Source: Bacillota bacterium
Lineage (GTDB): Bacteria; Bacillota; Clostridia; Christensenellales; SZUA-584
DNA: 64,000 nucleotides
Direction of reading: 5' to 3'
Assembly (NCBI GenBank): GCA_023415795.1
Contig: JAEZJG010000016.1
Location: forward strand, 88,850 to 152,849
Shown here: piece after piece, positions 52,775 through 61,496 of the stretch
Numbering within the stretch: the first letter of the stretch is position 1
How the letters are laid out: every line of letters starts with the position of its first letter
Made by a program: the position numbers and the translations under genes
The notes under the pieces: model-generated
Databases searched by the model: none
The model's input: the letters and a program-made list of their open reading frames with translations, nothing else
What the model was told of the DNA's origin: nothing

Positions 52775-54943
52775 TTATTTAGCCTGGTCGGACGCATAAA
52801 ATATCTCCAGCTGATCGCCCGGCTTCAAATCCGTCAGAAAGCCGCCGTCTACGCCGTTGACCCGCAGTACCACATTGCCGGTGGGGTTCTCAAGATCCAG
52901 CCCCGCATGCTCCAGCAAATCCATCAGGTAATACGGCAATCCCTCGGGCTTGGCAGGCAGCGTGAGAGTCTTGCCGTTCAGCACAAACGCAACTTTTTCG
53001 TCGGGCGACTTTTTAACAGGCTCGTCGGGCGGTGCAGCAGGTTTGGGGGCAGCCGGCGTTTCAGCAGGTGCGGTTACGACGGACTCCACAGAAGGCTTGG
53101 GCGTTTTGGGCACTGCAGGCACTTTCGTTTCAGCCTTGGGCGTTTCGGGCACAGCAGGCACTGTCGTTTCGGCCTTAGGCGTTTCGGGCATAGCGGGCTC
53201 TTTCGTTTCGGACTTGGGCGTTTCGGGCATAGCGGGCACTGTCGTTTCAGCCTTGGGCGCTTCGGGCATAGCAGGCACTTCCGTTTTCGCCTTCGCCTTT
53301 GCCGGGGTTGACGGTTTATCAATCACATCCTTCGCAGCCTCTTTGGGCACAACGGTGATCACAACGATGTCACCCGTTTGCAGAAGCGTATCCGGGCTGG
53401 CAGGCATGCCGTTGACCATGGCGCTCTGCTCAAGGCTGTTCGCCAGCAGGTCTGCCACACAGCGCACAGCGGGCATGCCGTGAACTGCAGGAGTAAACTC
53501 AATGCTGTCGCCGGAGCTGACAACATCGGATATCTTGGCATCCTTGCCGTTCAGCCGCAGCACAGCCGCCTCCCCCGGCGAACCGTAATAAACGGCCTGT
53601 TTTCCGTTCACCTCCAGCATCAGCTTGCCGCCCGTTCTTGGCAGAAAGTCGTGATACGAGTAACCGTTCATCATCAGTATGTCCAGCACCGTCATCGAGC
53701 TGTTGCGGAACAGCTTGGCGCGGCTGCCGTTCAGCGTCACGTGAAAGCGATCGGCAATCAGGTTCAAGCCGGACGATATGGCGATGCCCAGCGGCGTTGC
53801 GTATTCAGGGTCTTTTAGGTCGTAGACATCTGAAAAGGCGTGCGTCTGAAAATAGTTTCCGGCGATGGCCACACGGTTGCTGTCCATGTTCATGATCTCA
53901 GACAAATTGGCGCGCAGGCTTTCCAGCTTGCTGCCGCCGCCTGCCAGAAAAACAGCCGACGGCGGTCCGTCGTTTACCTCGCAGATGTGCTCAGCAATCT
54001 CGCGGCACAGGTTTTCTGCCGCACCGCCGATGCAGTTCATTATATCCTCGCGCGTGATGCTCAGCTCAATGCCCAGTATATCCGTTATGCTCACCACGCT
54101 TTGCGTGCTCAGCTGCTTCTTCGCCGACTCCGCCGTGTCAAAGTCCAGCAGATACTGCTTCATCAGCGCCTCGGTGATCTCATCCCCTGCCACCGTCGCC
54201 ATGGTATAGCCCACGATGCAGCCGTCCTTGCATACCGCGATATCCGAGGTGCCCGCGCCGATATCCACCAGCGCCAGATTCAGCAAGCGCAGGTTTTGCG
54301 GTATCGCCGCGTTGATGGCGGCAATCGGCTCCAGCGTGAGGCTTGCCACCTCCAAGCCGATTCGGTTCATCGCGAGATACAGACTGTCCACCACCTCGCT
54401 GGGCAGAAAGGTGGCAATCACCTCTGCCTTGATCTGCCGCGCCTGATGATCCAGCAGGCTGGACGTGGGATAGCTGTCCATATAGTACTGCACCACGGTA
54501 TGCCCCACCAGATAGAACTGGCGGGTGTCCTCAGAGTCGCTGGTGAACGCCGTCTCCGCTTCGGCGATAGCCCCGGCGTCCAGGCGGCTGATCAGCTCTT
54601 CATCCAGCCTTTGTGCCTGCGGAAAGCTCATCTCGAAGGAAGCGCGCTGCGTTTTGAGCGCGCGCCCCGCCGCCGCCACACACACCCGCTTCAAGCGGCA
54701 GCCCAGCCTCTCCTCCAGCCGCTGCTTGACGATTCCGGCGACCTTTGCCACCAGCTCTATGTTTTCGATCTGTCCGTCTATCATGGAACGCTGCAGCTGG
54801 TTTTCCTTCTCCAAAGCAACCACGCGCAGACGCCCGTCCTCCACCTCACCGACGATGCCGATGATGCTGCGGGTGCCTATATCCAGCGCGAATATCATGC
54901 CTTCCGGCTGTTCCTTCAAAGTCTTGGTTGTCGCTTCTGCCAT
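52775..54943 (-). CDS. FtsA-like (actin/Hsp70-fold) ATPase with proline-rich repeat linker and beta-grasp-like tail
   Basis: 722 residues. About 1-410 is FtsA-like: ALDIGTRSIIGIVGEV (phosphate-1), an SHS2-like insert near 85-170, LALVDIGAGTSDIAVCKDG (phosphate-2) and AVFLAGGGSKLESL (adenosine). About 420-545 has VNGKQAVYYGSPGEA and VNGMPASPDTLLQTGD, repeated ubiquitin/ThiS-like or SLBB-like units. About 551-617 has five 13-residue repeats of the type TVPAMPETPKAET. A last VNG-containing domain follows at 640-722. No FtsA membrane-targeting helix is evident at the C-terminus. The ATPase family includes FtsA, PilM and cell-shape proteins; the role here is unknown. Confidence 0.8.
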   Translation of the reverse strand: MAEATTKTLKEQPEGMIFALDIGTRSIIGIVGEVEDGRLRVVALEKENQLQRSMIDGQIENIELVAKVAGIVKQRLEERLGCRLKRVCVAAAGRALKTQRASFEMSFPQAQRLDEELISRLDAGAIAEAETAFTSDSEDTRQFYLVGHTVVQYYMDSYPTSSLLDHQARQIKAEVIATFLPSEVVDSLYLAMNRIGLEVASLTLEPIAAINAAIPQNLRLLNLALVDIGAGTSDIAVCKDGCIVGYTMATVAGDEITEALMKQYLLDFDTAESAKKQLSTQSVVSITDILGIELSITREDIMNCIGGAAENLCREIAEHICEVNDGPPSAVFLAGGGSKLESLRANLSEIMNMDSNRVAIAGNYFQTHAFSDVYDLKDPEYATPLGIAISSGLNLIADRFHVTLNGSRAKLFRNSSMTVLDILMMNGYSYHDFLPRTGGKLMLEVNGKQAVYYGSPGEAAVLRLNGKDAKISDVVSSGDSIEFTPAVHGMPAVRCVADLLANSLEQSAMVNGMPASPDTLLQTGDIVVITVVPKEAAKDVIDKPSTPAKAKAKTEVPAMPEAPKAETTVPAMPETPKSETKEPAMPETPKAETTVPAVPETPKAETKVPAVPKTPKPSVESVVTAPAETPAAPKPAAPPDEPVKKSPDEKVAFVLNGKTLTLPAKPEGLPYYLMDLLEHAGLDLENPTGNVVLRVNGVDGGFLTDLKPGDQLEIFYASDQAK
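53090..53290. repeat. 39-bp tandem repeats inside the FtsA-like gene
   Basis: About five direct repeats of a 39-base unit (GGCGTTTCGGGCATAGCGGG type on the plus strand) encode the 13-residue Pro-rich repeats. They differ at a few positions. They are coding and in frame, so not a CRISPR array. Confidence 0.85.
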
Positions 54944-55096
54944 GTGCAGCCTCCTGTAATGAAATGCATGCCTATACTACTGCTGACGCTTATCGAAATC
55001 ACAATATAACCGTACCTATAAATACGCTTGTTAATATATAATCAAAAATGCGAATACCGAAACCAAAACCAATGCAATTTGTTGGATATACTGCGA

Positions 55097-55125
55097 TTGC
55101 GATGCCTGCCGCCTTATGCTACAAT
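55097..55125 (+). promoter_or_regulatory. Promoter of the first DMT transporter gene
   Basis: TTGCGA at 55097-55102 and TACAAT at 55120-55125 with a 17-base spacer, about 30 bases before the ATG at 55157. Confidence 0.6.
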
Positions 55126-55156
55126 AGCAAATATTACTTTTCTGTGACGGGGTATT

Positions 55157-56062
55157 ATGAAAAAGGCGTTAATATATGGCATACTGGGGTCGTTCTTCTT
55201 TGCGTTTACCTTTGTGCTGAACCGAAGCATGAATTTATCCGGCGGGCATTGGATATGGAGCGCAAGCCTGCGCTATCTCTTCGCGCTTCCCATCATCGCG
55301 CTTATCGTCAAGCTGCGCTATGGCTTTAAGAATATACACAGTGCCATCAAAGCACAGCCTGTATACTGGCTGGTTTGGAGCACGGTGGGCTTCGGGCTGT
55401 TCTACGCACCGCTTTCCTTCGCGGGCGATTACGGCGAATCCTGGCTGGTTGCCGCCTCGTGGCAGATCACCATATTCATCGGCGTTCTGCTGACACCGTT
55501 GTTCGGCAAGCGCATCCCCATCAAGAATCTGCTGGTCACCGGCATCATACTAGCCGGGGTTTTTCTGATGCAGCTCAAGGATATCGCAGCCATGCGGACA
55601 GATGCGGTGCTGCTGACGCTGCTGCCCATCATCGTGGCTGCCGCCGCTTACCCGCTGGGCAACCGCAAGCTGATGGCCGTGTGCGGCGATACGCTGTCCA
55701 CCTTTGAGCGGGTATACGGGACGCTGCTGTGCAGCATACCCTTTTGGCTGATACTGTCCGTTATCGGAGTCACTACCGTCGGTTTGCCCTCGCCGCAGCA
55801 ATCGTTCCAAGCGTTCCTCGTCGCCGTCTTTTCAGGCATTGTTGCGACAATATTGTTCTTCCAGGCCACCAACCTCGTCAAGACCAACCAAAAGCAGCTC
55901 GCCGTCATCGAATCAACGCAGTCCGGCGAGGTCATATTCACGCTGCTGGGCGGCATCTTGCTGCTGGGCGATTCCGTTCCGGATGTGTGGGGTTTTGTCG
56001 GCGTGGGTCTGATCATTTTCGGCATGGTCTTCAACAGCCTGCTATGCGCCAGCAAGCGCTGA
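55157..56062 (+). CDS. DMT-superfamily permease, multidrug-resistance-efflux type
   Basis: 301 residues, ten hydrophobic helices. The first helix is MKKALIYGILGSFFFAFTFVLNRSM and the second holds GGHWIWSASLRYLFALP. GDYGESWLVAASWQITIFIGVLLTPLFGKRIP is a typical half of the EamA/EmrE fold. The substrate cannot be deduced. It lies 136 bases before a second, only distantly related DMT gene, so the pair may form one unit. Confidence 0.85.
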   Translation: MKKALIYGILGSFFFAFTFVLNRSMNLSGGHWIWSASLRYLFALPIIALIVKLRYGFKNIHSAIKAQPVYWLVWSTVGFGLFYAPLSFAGDYGESWLVAASWQITIFIGVLLTPLFGKRIPIKNLLVTGIILAGVFLMQLKDIAAMRTDAVLLTLLPIIVAAAAYPLGNRKLMAVCGDTLSTFERVYGTLLCSIPFWLILSVIGVTTVGLPSPQQSFQAFLVAVFSGIVATILFFQATNLVKTNQKQLAVIESTQSGEVIFTLLGGILLLGDSVPDVWGFVGVGLIIFGMVFNSLLCASKR

Positions 56063-56198
56063 TGTCAGCAGAAATCCAAATACAATACAACTGTATACCA
56101 TCGTATACCACCGTATGTTGGTGTTAAAATCATTTGATAAATGTGCTGTCATTGTGATATTATCCACTGATATACCACACAAAAGAGGTAACACGGCT

Positions 56199-57116
56199 TT
56201 GAAGCTAAATCCGTCCGGCAAGACCAAGCTATTTGCGATATTGACCATCATCATGTGGGCGTCCGCTTTCTTCAGCTCACACATTGCGCTTCAGTCCTTC
56301 TCTGCCCCGGCACTGGGTGCGCTGCGGTATGCCTTGGCATCCGTGCTGCTGCTCATCGTGGGCGCTGTCAAAAAAATCGGTTTGCCGCGCCTTAGGGATG
56401 TGCCGAAGTTTTTTATGTCCGGCACAATGGGCTTCACGCTTTACATGCTGTTTTTCAATCAGGGCTCGCTTTTTTTGACCTCTGCCACCAGCAGCGTCAT
56501 CATATCCTCAGGACCTATCATCACCGCTGTGCTGGCGCGTGTCATATTCAAGGAAAAGCTGAACGCGCTGGGTTGGGCTGCCATCGGTGTCTCATTCGCG
56601 GGCATTCTGGTACTGATGCTGTGGGACGGCATTTTCTCCATGAACGAGGGCATCTTCTGGATGGTGGGCGCAGCTGTCGCCGTCAGCGGATACAACCTGT
56701 TTCAGCGATCGTTTTCAAAAAGATATACCGCGTTTCAGGCAACGTCGTACAGCATGTTTGCGGGAACGCTGCTGCTCATGTTTTTTATGCCGCAGGCGAT
56801 CACCGAGGCGCAAGGCGTGCCGCTGTCACACTGGCTGATCGTCATCTATCTTGGCATATTCCCCAGCGCGTTGGCGTATCTGTGCTGGGGCGTGGCGCTG
56901 TCCACCGCCAAACGTGTCAGTGAGGTAACAAACTTCATGTTTCTGACACCCCTGCTTGCCTCATTGATGGGCTTCGCCGCCATTGGTGAAATGCCCGCTG
57001 TCTCCACCTTCGTGGGGGGTGCTATCATCATCGGCGGCTTGCTGTTGTTCTTGAGAAAGGATTCTCTACGCAAGCCCGCCCTTTCTGAGGAAACGCTCAC
57101 GTTACCAGACAACTAA
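56199..57116 (+). CDS. EamA-family DMT permease
   Basis: 305 residues from TTG 56199, ten bases after AGAGG; the frame is open from 56115 but its first codons are AT-rich and not hydrophobic. Two EamA repeats of five helices: MWASAFFSSHIALQSFSAP opens the first and NEGIFWMVGAAVAVSGYN the second. ALRYALASVLL and the SxAYLCWGVAL segment near the C-terminus are family signatures. It is a metabolite or drug exporter of unknown substrate. Confidence 0.9.
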   Translation: MKLNPSGKTKLFAILTIIMWASAFFSSHIALQSFSAPALGALRYALASVLLLIVGAVKKIGLPRLRDVPKFFMSGTMGFTLYMLFFNQGSLFLTSATSSVIISSGPIITAVLARVIFKEKLNALGWAAIGVSFAGILVLMLWDGIFSMNEGIFWMVGAAVAVSGYNLFQRSFSKRYTAFQATSYSMFAGTLLLMFFMPQAITEAQGVPLSHWLIVIYLGIFPSALAYLCWGVALSTAKRVSEVTNFMFLTPLLASLMGFAAIGEMPAVSTFVGGAIIIGGLLLFLRKDSLRKPALSEETLTLPDN

Positions 57117-57155
57117 TCAGCTTAGTTCTTGTTATTCTCCACTTATCAGGAAACA

Positions 57156-57192
57156 ACAAGACGCCTGCCGTTTTGTGTGACAGGCGTCTTGT
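57156..57192. terminator. Convergent terminator
   Basis: ACAAGACGCCTG (57156-57167) and CAGGCGTCTTGT (57181-57192) form a perfect 12-bp stem between the converging DMT and cytidylate-kinase-like genes; the tails are moderately T-rich on both strands. Confidence 0.8.
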
Positions 57193-57216
57193 TTATGTGT
57201 CATCGTTTGTCCGCTG

Positions 57217-57843
57217 TCAGGCTTTCGTGAACAGCGGTATTGCCTTTTTGATGATCTCGACACAGCCTTCATCACCCAGCTTGCCGGAATCTATGCTGAT
57301 GTCGTAGTGAGCCGCGTCGCGCCAATCGTCGTTGGTGTAATACTTGTAGTATTCCGCCCGGCGCTTATCCTCCGTCTTGATCTGCCGGACAATATCCGCC
57401 TCCGACAATGTGGGCGTATATGCCGCCATCCGCGCGACTCTGTTCTCTAGCGATGCATGCAGGAACACCCGAAGCACATAAGGCTTATCTGACAGCAAAA
57501 AATCAGCGCAGCGGCCTACGATAATGCAGCTGCTCGTCTCTGCCAGCTCCTTGATGATCTTCGCCTGAAAGTTGAACAGATTCTGCGTGGAGGTAAAGTT
57601 GTCGCTGTCGGGCGGTAACACCTCACCGACATAAACCTTATTCGCCGCTCTGATCAGCTCATGCTTGCCCAGCCGTTCATCCACCTCGCCAAACAGGCTT
57701 TCGTTGATACCGCTGACGTCCGAAGCCATCCGCAGCAGCTTACGCTCATAGTAAGGTACGCCGAGCTGCTCTGCAAGCAAGCTCGCAATGCTGGAGCCGC
57801 CTGCACCGTATTCACGCGCAATCGTTACCACAAAGTGATCCAT
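57217..57843 (-). CDS. Cytidylate-kinase-like family protein
   Basis: 208 residues from ATG 57843, eight bases after AAAGGAGG; a TTG six bases earlier is the alternative. TIAREYGAGGSSIASLLAEQLGVPYYERKLL is the modified P-loop region of the family, and SSCIIVGRCADFLL with VFLHASLENRVARMA is the CMP-kinase-like core. The activity of this family is not established; it is distinct from true cytidylate kinase Cmk. A second member, with an added nuclease-like domain, is at 42094-43032. It follows livF by about 30 bases and may be the end of the liv transcript. Confidence 0.85.
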   Translation of the reverse strand: MDHFVVTIAREYGAGGSSIASLLAEQLGVPYYERKLLRMASDVSGINESLFGEVDERLGKHELIRAANKVYVGEVLPPDSDNFTSTQNLFNFQAKIIKELAETSSCIIVGRCADFLLSDKPYVLRVFLHASLENRVARMAAYTPTLSEADIVRQIKTEDKRRAEYYKYYTNDDWRDAAHYDISIDSGKLGDEGCVEIIKKAIPLFTKA

Positions 57844-57873
57844 AGACAAGGCCTCCTTTCATTTGAAAAGAGA

Positions 57874-58578
57874 TTAGGCTCCCAGATAAGCCTTTCTCAC
57901 ACGATCGTCCTCAGCCAGCTCGCTGGCTTTGCCGTGCATCGCGATACCGCCTGTTTCCAGAACGTAAGCGCGATCCGATATCGCAAGCGCTTTCTTGGCG
58001 TTCTGTTCCACTAGCAGTATTGTGATGCCGCTGTTGTGCAGCTCCTCGATGATCGAGAATATCTCGTTGACGAGGATGGGCGACAGACCCATCGACGGCT
58101 CATCCATCAGCAGTATCTTGGGGTTGCTCATCAGCGCGCGCCCCGTGGCCAGCATCTGCTGCTCGCCGCCGGACAGCGTTCCGCCCAGCTGCTTGGCGCG
58201 TTCCTTGAGGCGCGGAAAGTGCTTATACACCTTTTCGATGTTTTCATTGACCTTCTTAGAATCGCTCAATATGTACGCGCCCATACGCAGATTTTCTTCC
58301 ACCGTCATACGCGAAAAAACATGGCGGCCTTCGGGCACATGAGCCAGACCCATATTTATTATTGTATTCGGCTTCACCTTTTGAAGATTCTTGCCATCCA
58401 GCAGTATTTCGCCGGTTGTCGCACGGAGCAAGCCGGAAATCGTATGCAGGATGGTGGTTTTCCCAGCGCCGTTGGCTCCAACCAGCGATACCAGCTCGCC
58501 GTCGTTAACCGTCAGCGTTATGCCCTTAATCGCATGGATTGCGCCATAGTAGACATTGATGTCTTTTATCTCCAGCAT
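57874..58578 (-). CDS. livF: Branched-chain amino acid ABC transporter ATP-binding protein LivF
   Basis: 234 residues. Walker A GANGAGKTT, signature LSGGEQQML, Walker B ILLMDEPSMGL, and the LivF-type MGLAHVPEGRHVFSRMTV segment. One of two ATPases that power import. Nine bases after livG. Confidence 0.95.
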   Translation of the reverse strand: MLEIKDINVYYGAIHAIKGITLTVNDGELVSLVGANGAGKTTILHTISGLLRATTGEILLDGKNLQKVKPNTIINMGLAHVPEGRHVFSRMTVEENLRMGAYILSDSKKVNENIEKVYKHFPRLKERAKQLGGTLSGGEQQMLATGRALMSNPKILLMDEPSMGLSPILVNEIFSIIEELHNSGITILLVEQNAKKALAISDRAYVLETGGIAMHGKASELAEDDRVRKAYLGA

Positions 58579-58587
58579 TTCATCCTC

Positions 58588-59361
58588 CTATTCCCCTAAG
58601 TAGGCCGCGATAACCTTGGGGTTGTTCGCGATCTCATCGGGTAACCCTTCCGCAATCGTAATACCGTAATCGATAACATGAATACGCTCGCACACATTCA
58701 TAACGAGCGACATATCATGCTCGATCAGCAATATAGCGATACCGAAGCGGTCTCTGATCGTATTGATGCACTCCAGCAGCTCAGCCGTCTCCGTGGGGTT
58801 CATACCGGCGGCCGGTTCGTCCAGCAGCAGCAGCTTCATGTTGGTTGCCAGTGCGCGCGCGATCTCCAGCCTTCTCTGCTGACCATACGGCAGGTTCGCG
58901 GCAATAAAGTCCGCCTTGTCCTGCAGGTTGAAGATGGACAGCAGATCCAATGCCTTTTCGCGGATCTCCTTTTCCGTCCTCCAGAACCGGGGCGTACGGA
59001 ACAGTGCATCAAACATGCCATATTTGATGTCTTTCGTGAACGCCGTCATGACGTTCTCAATAACGGTCATCTGCTTAAACAGGCGAATGTTCTGGAATGT
59101 GCGTGCCACACCGGCGGCAACAAACTGGTGTGTCTTCTTGCCGTTGAGCAGCTTGCCTTCCAGCAGCACAGACCCCTCAGTCGGGTTGTAAACGCCCGTC
59201 AGCATGTTAAAGACGGTGGTTTTGCCGGCACCGTTAGGGCCAATCAAGCCCACCAGCTCACCCTTGAACACCTTGATATTAAAGTCCTGCACGGCGACCA
59301 AGCCGCCGAACGTGATACCCAGCTTGCTGGTTTCCAGTATCGGTTTTCTTTCTTCAGCCAT
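58588..59361 (-). CDS. livG: Branched-chain amino acid ABC transporter ATP-binding protein LivG
   Basis: 257 residues. Walker A GPNGAGKTT, the signature in LPYGQQRRLEIARAL (LSGGQ replaced by LPYGQ as usual for LivG), Walker B LLLLDEPAAGMNPTE, and the LivG end PKVIAAYLGE. It works with LivF and the permeases LivH and LivM. Its start is just past the livM stop. Confidence 0.96.
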   Translation of the reverse strand: MAEERKPILETSKLGITFGGLVAVQDFNIKVFKGELVGLIGPNGAGKTTVFNMLTGVYNPTEGSVLLEGKLLNGKKTHQFVAAGVARTFQNIRLFKQMTVIENVMTAFTKDIKYGMFDALFRTPRFWRTEKEIREKALDLLSIFNLQDKADFIAANLPYGQQRRLEIARALATNMKLLLLDEPAAGMNPTETAELLECINTIRDRFGIAILLIEHDMSLVMNVCERIHVIDYGITIAEGLPDEIANNPKVIAAYLGE

Positions 59362-59362
59362 T

Positions 59363-60502
59363 TTATTCGACCTCCTTACGTGCTGCTTTCACACTCTTTT
59401 GGGCACGATGCCGCTTAAAATCGCTTACTATGTTACGAATCGAAAATTCGTAGGAACCGAAGATACCTTTGGGGCGGAACATGATAACAATGATGAGGAC
59501 AACCGCGTACACAAGCATGGGGAATTCGAAGATGCCCTGTAATCCCGCCGGAAGATCCTTAACCCAAGTACCATTTTTGATCTGGTAGTTCACAAGGAAC
59601 ATGATAACCGCCGAGAAGATGGAACCCGTCAGCGAGCCCATGCCGCCCAGCACCACCATAACAACCACGAACGTGGAGTTCAGTATGCTGCCGTTGGCGA
59701 ACGCGAAGGACGACGTTGACAGCGTGGCGTTTGCGCACGAGTAGAGCGCACCTGCGATGCCCGCGAAAAACGCCGAGTATGCGAAGGTGAACACCTTGTA
59801 GTAGGAGGTGTTGATGCCCGATGCCGAAGCCGCGATTTCGTCGTCTCTGATGGCCTTGATCGCCCTGCCGTATTTTGAGCGGACGAACATGAACATCATC
59901 GCAATGCAGATGAGCGTGGTGATGATGGCCACCCAGATGAACGTCACCTTCGAGGCAGTACCAAAGCCAAGTCCGTTCTTATAGAGTGATGCGGACGCAG
60001 AGCCCTCAGCCAAGCCTTCCTGACCCGCGAAGGGCAGGTTGTTGATGATGTTGACAATAATCATACCAAAACCCAGCGTGATTATCGCCAAATAGTCACC
60101 CTTTAATCTCAACGCGGGGACGCCCACCAAAACGCCTACGATGGCAGCCAGTATACCGGCAGCCAGTATGCAAACGACAATAACAAATATGTAGGAGATA
60201 TCGTCTTTTCCGTCAAAGAACTCCGCACGTTCGAAGGCCAGCGAAATGAGAGCCGCCGCATATGCACCGATGGCCATGAAGCCGCAATGCCCCAAAGAGA
60301 GCTGACCTAAGAAACCCAATACCAGATTCAGCGAAGCCGCAAGAATAATCAGATAGCAGCACTGCCAAAGATTTGGTGCGATGAGGAGCTTGAAGGTATT
60401 CTCTCCGCCGTATGCGCTTTTGACGAGGCTGAAGACGAAAATTGCAATCGCTATAACAAGCGTATTAATGATATAACCTTGTACAGTCTTGCTTTTCATC
60501 AT
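59363..60502 (-). CDS. livM: Branched-chain amino acid ABC transporter permease LivM
   Basis: 379 residues, longer than many LivM because of an N-terminal extra helix and a roughly 40-residue loop (ERAEFFDGKDDISYI). Nine to ten helices. GHCGFMAIGAYAAALI and RLKGDYLAIITLGFGMI are LivM signatures, and the EAA-like loop is IRDDEIAASASGINTSYYKV. Its ATG overlaps the livH stop by four bases. Confidence 0.95.
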   Translation of the reverse strand: MMKSKTVQGYIINTLVIAIAIFVFSLVKSAYGGENTFKLLIAPNLWQCCYLIILAASLNLVLGFLGQLSLGHCGFMAIGAYAAALISLAFERAEFFDGKDDISYIFVIVVCILAAGILAAIVGVLVGVPALRLKGDYLAIITLGFGMIIVNIINNLPFAGQEGLAEGSASASLYKNGLGFGTASKVTFIWVAIITTLICIAMMFMFVRSKYGRAIKAIRDDEIAASASGINTSYYKVFTFAYSAFFAGIAGALYSCANATLSTSSFAFANGSILNSTFVVVMVVLGGMGSLTGSIFSAVIMFLVNYQIKNGTWVKDLPAGLQGIFEFPMLVYAVVLIIVIMFRPKGIFGSYEFSIRNIVSDFKRHRAQKSVKAARKEVE

Positions 60503-61395
60503 ACTTTTTCACCAATATTCTTTCCAAGAATGCCCGCGGGCTTAACGATCAACACGACTATGAGTATAAGAAACACGAACGTGTCTGCCATGCTGGAGCT
60601 GACATAACTGGTTGTGAACGACTCAACGATTCCAATCACGAACCCGCCCAGCATCGCACCGGGAATGATACCGATACCGCCCAGAACTGCGGCAACGAAG
60701 GCTTTTAAGCCCAGCACTGTTCCCATCGTGGTGTAGACTTTGGGGTATTGCGCCATATACATCAGCGCAGCAATTGCCGCAAGGCCGGAGCCTATGGCAA
60801 ACGTCAGCACAATTGTGCGGTTAACATTGATGCCCATCAGCGTAGCGGCTGCTTTGTCTTCAGAGACGCAGCGCATTGCCCGTCCTACTCTTGTCTTTTG
60901 TGTGAACTGATATAAAGCCACCATGACAATGATGCTGATAAGTATCGTGAGTATTGTGGTTGTTTCTAATGTAACGCCCGCGATGTTGATGCCACCCGGC
61001 GTGAATATCTGGCTTGCAACCTTGGGATTGGGTCCGATTGCGGGTATGGCCTGCGCCACGTTTTCCAAAAATAAGCTCATAGCGATAGCTGTGATCAAAG
61101 CAGTCATCGAGGTACCCTTTTTTCGAACCGGACGGTAAGCCACCAGCTCTGTAGATATACCAACGATTGCACATACCAGTATAGCGAGCAGCACCGAGAC
61201 CCACGCCGGTAACCCCAGAGCCAACATCAGGGGTATTGTAAAGATCATCGTATAGCCGCCGACCATGATAAAGTCGCCGTGTGCAAAGTTTATCAAACGT
61301 ATAATTCCATACACCATGGTGTACCCAAGCGCCACCAGCGCGTAAATGCTGCCGAGCCGCATTCCTACTATAAGCGTTTGTATAAAGGTACTCAA
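60499..61395 (-). CDS. livH: Branched-chain amino acid ABC transporter permease LivH
   Basis: 298 residues from TTG 61395, eight bases after AAAGGTGG; a GTG at 61407 lies inside that site and is the alternative start (302 residues). Eight hydrophobic helices with LGSIYALVALGYTMVYGIIRLINFAHGD, the standard LivH entry. The EAA-like loop is MRCVSEDKAAATLMGINVNRTI. Part of the livJHMGF operon. The intergenic hairpin 61427-61460 lies between it and livJ. Confidence 0.95.
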   Translation of the reverse strand: MSTFIQTLIVGMRLGSIYALVALGYTMVYGIIRLINFAHGDFIMVGGYTMIFTIPLMLALGLPAWVSVLLAILVCAIVGISTELVAYRPVRKKGTSMTALITAIAMSLFLENVAQAIPAIGPNPKVASQIFTPGGINIAGVTLETTTILTILISIIVMVALYQFTQKTRVGRAMRCVSEDKAAATLMGINVNRTIVLTFAIGSGLAAIAALMYMAQYPKVYTTMGTVLGLKAFVAAVLGGIGIIPGAMLGGFVIGIVESFTTSYVSSSMADTFVFLILIVVLIVKPAGILGKNIGEKV

Positions 61396-61426
61396 TGTGT
61401 CTTCCACCTTTCAGATGTAACAAGCA

Positions 61427-61460
61427 GAGGAGGCGTGGCACACGGCCAAAACGCCCCCTC
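61427..61460 (-). promoter_or_regulatory. Hairpin between livJ and livH
   Basis: On the minus strand GAGGGGGCG and CGCCTCCTC pair over nine bases (one G-T). No T-run follows, so it is not a terminator. Such hairpins after a binding-protein gene often stabilise its mRNA, letting livJ be made in excess over the membrane parts. Confidence 0.6.
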
Positions 61461-61496
61461 CACCATTGTTAAATGCTTCTTTTTTTGTCTTCCTGC

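Noticed and set aside
53090..53290. Regular direct repeats that could suggest a CRISPR array
   Set aside because: The 39-bp units follow each other without spacers and encode an in-frame proline-rich peptide in the FtsA-like gene; no cas genes are near.
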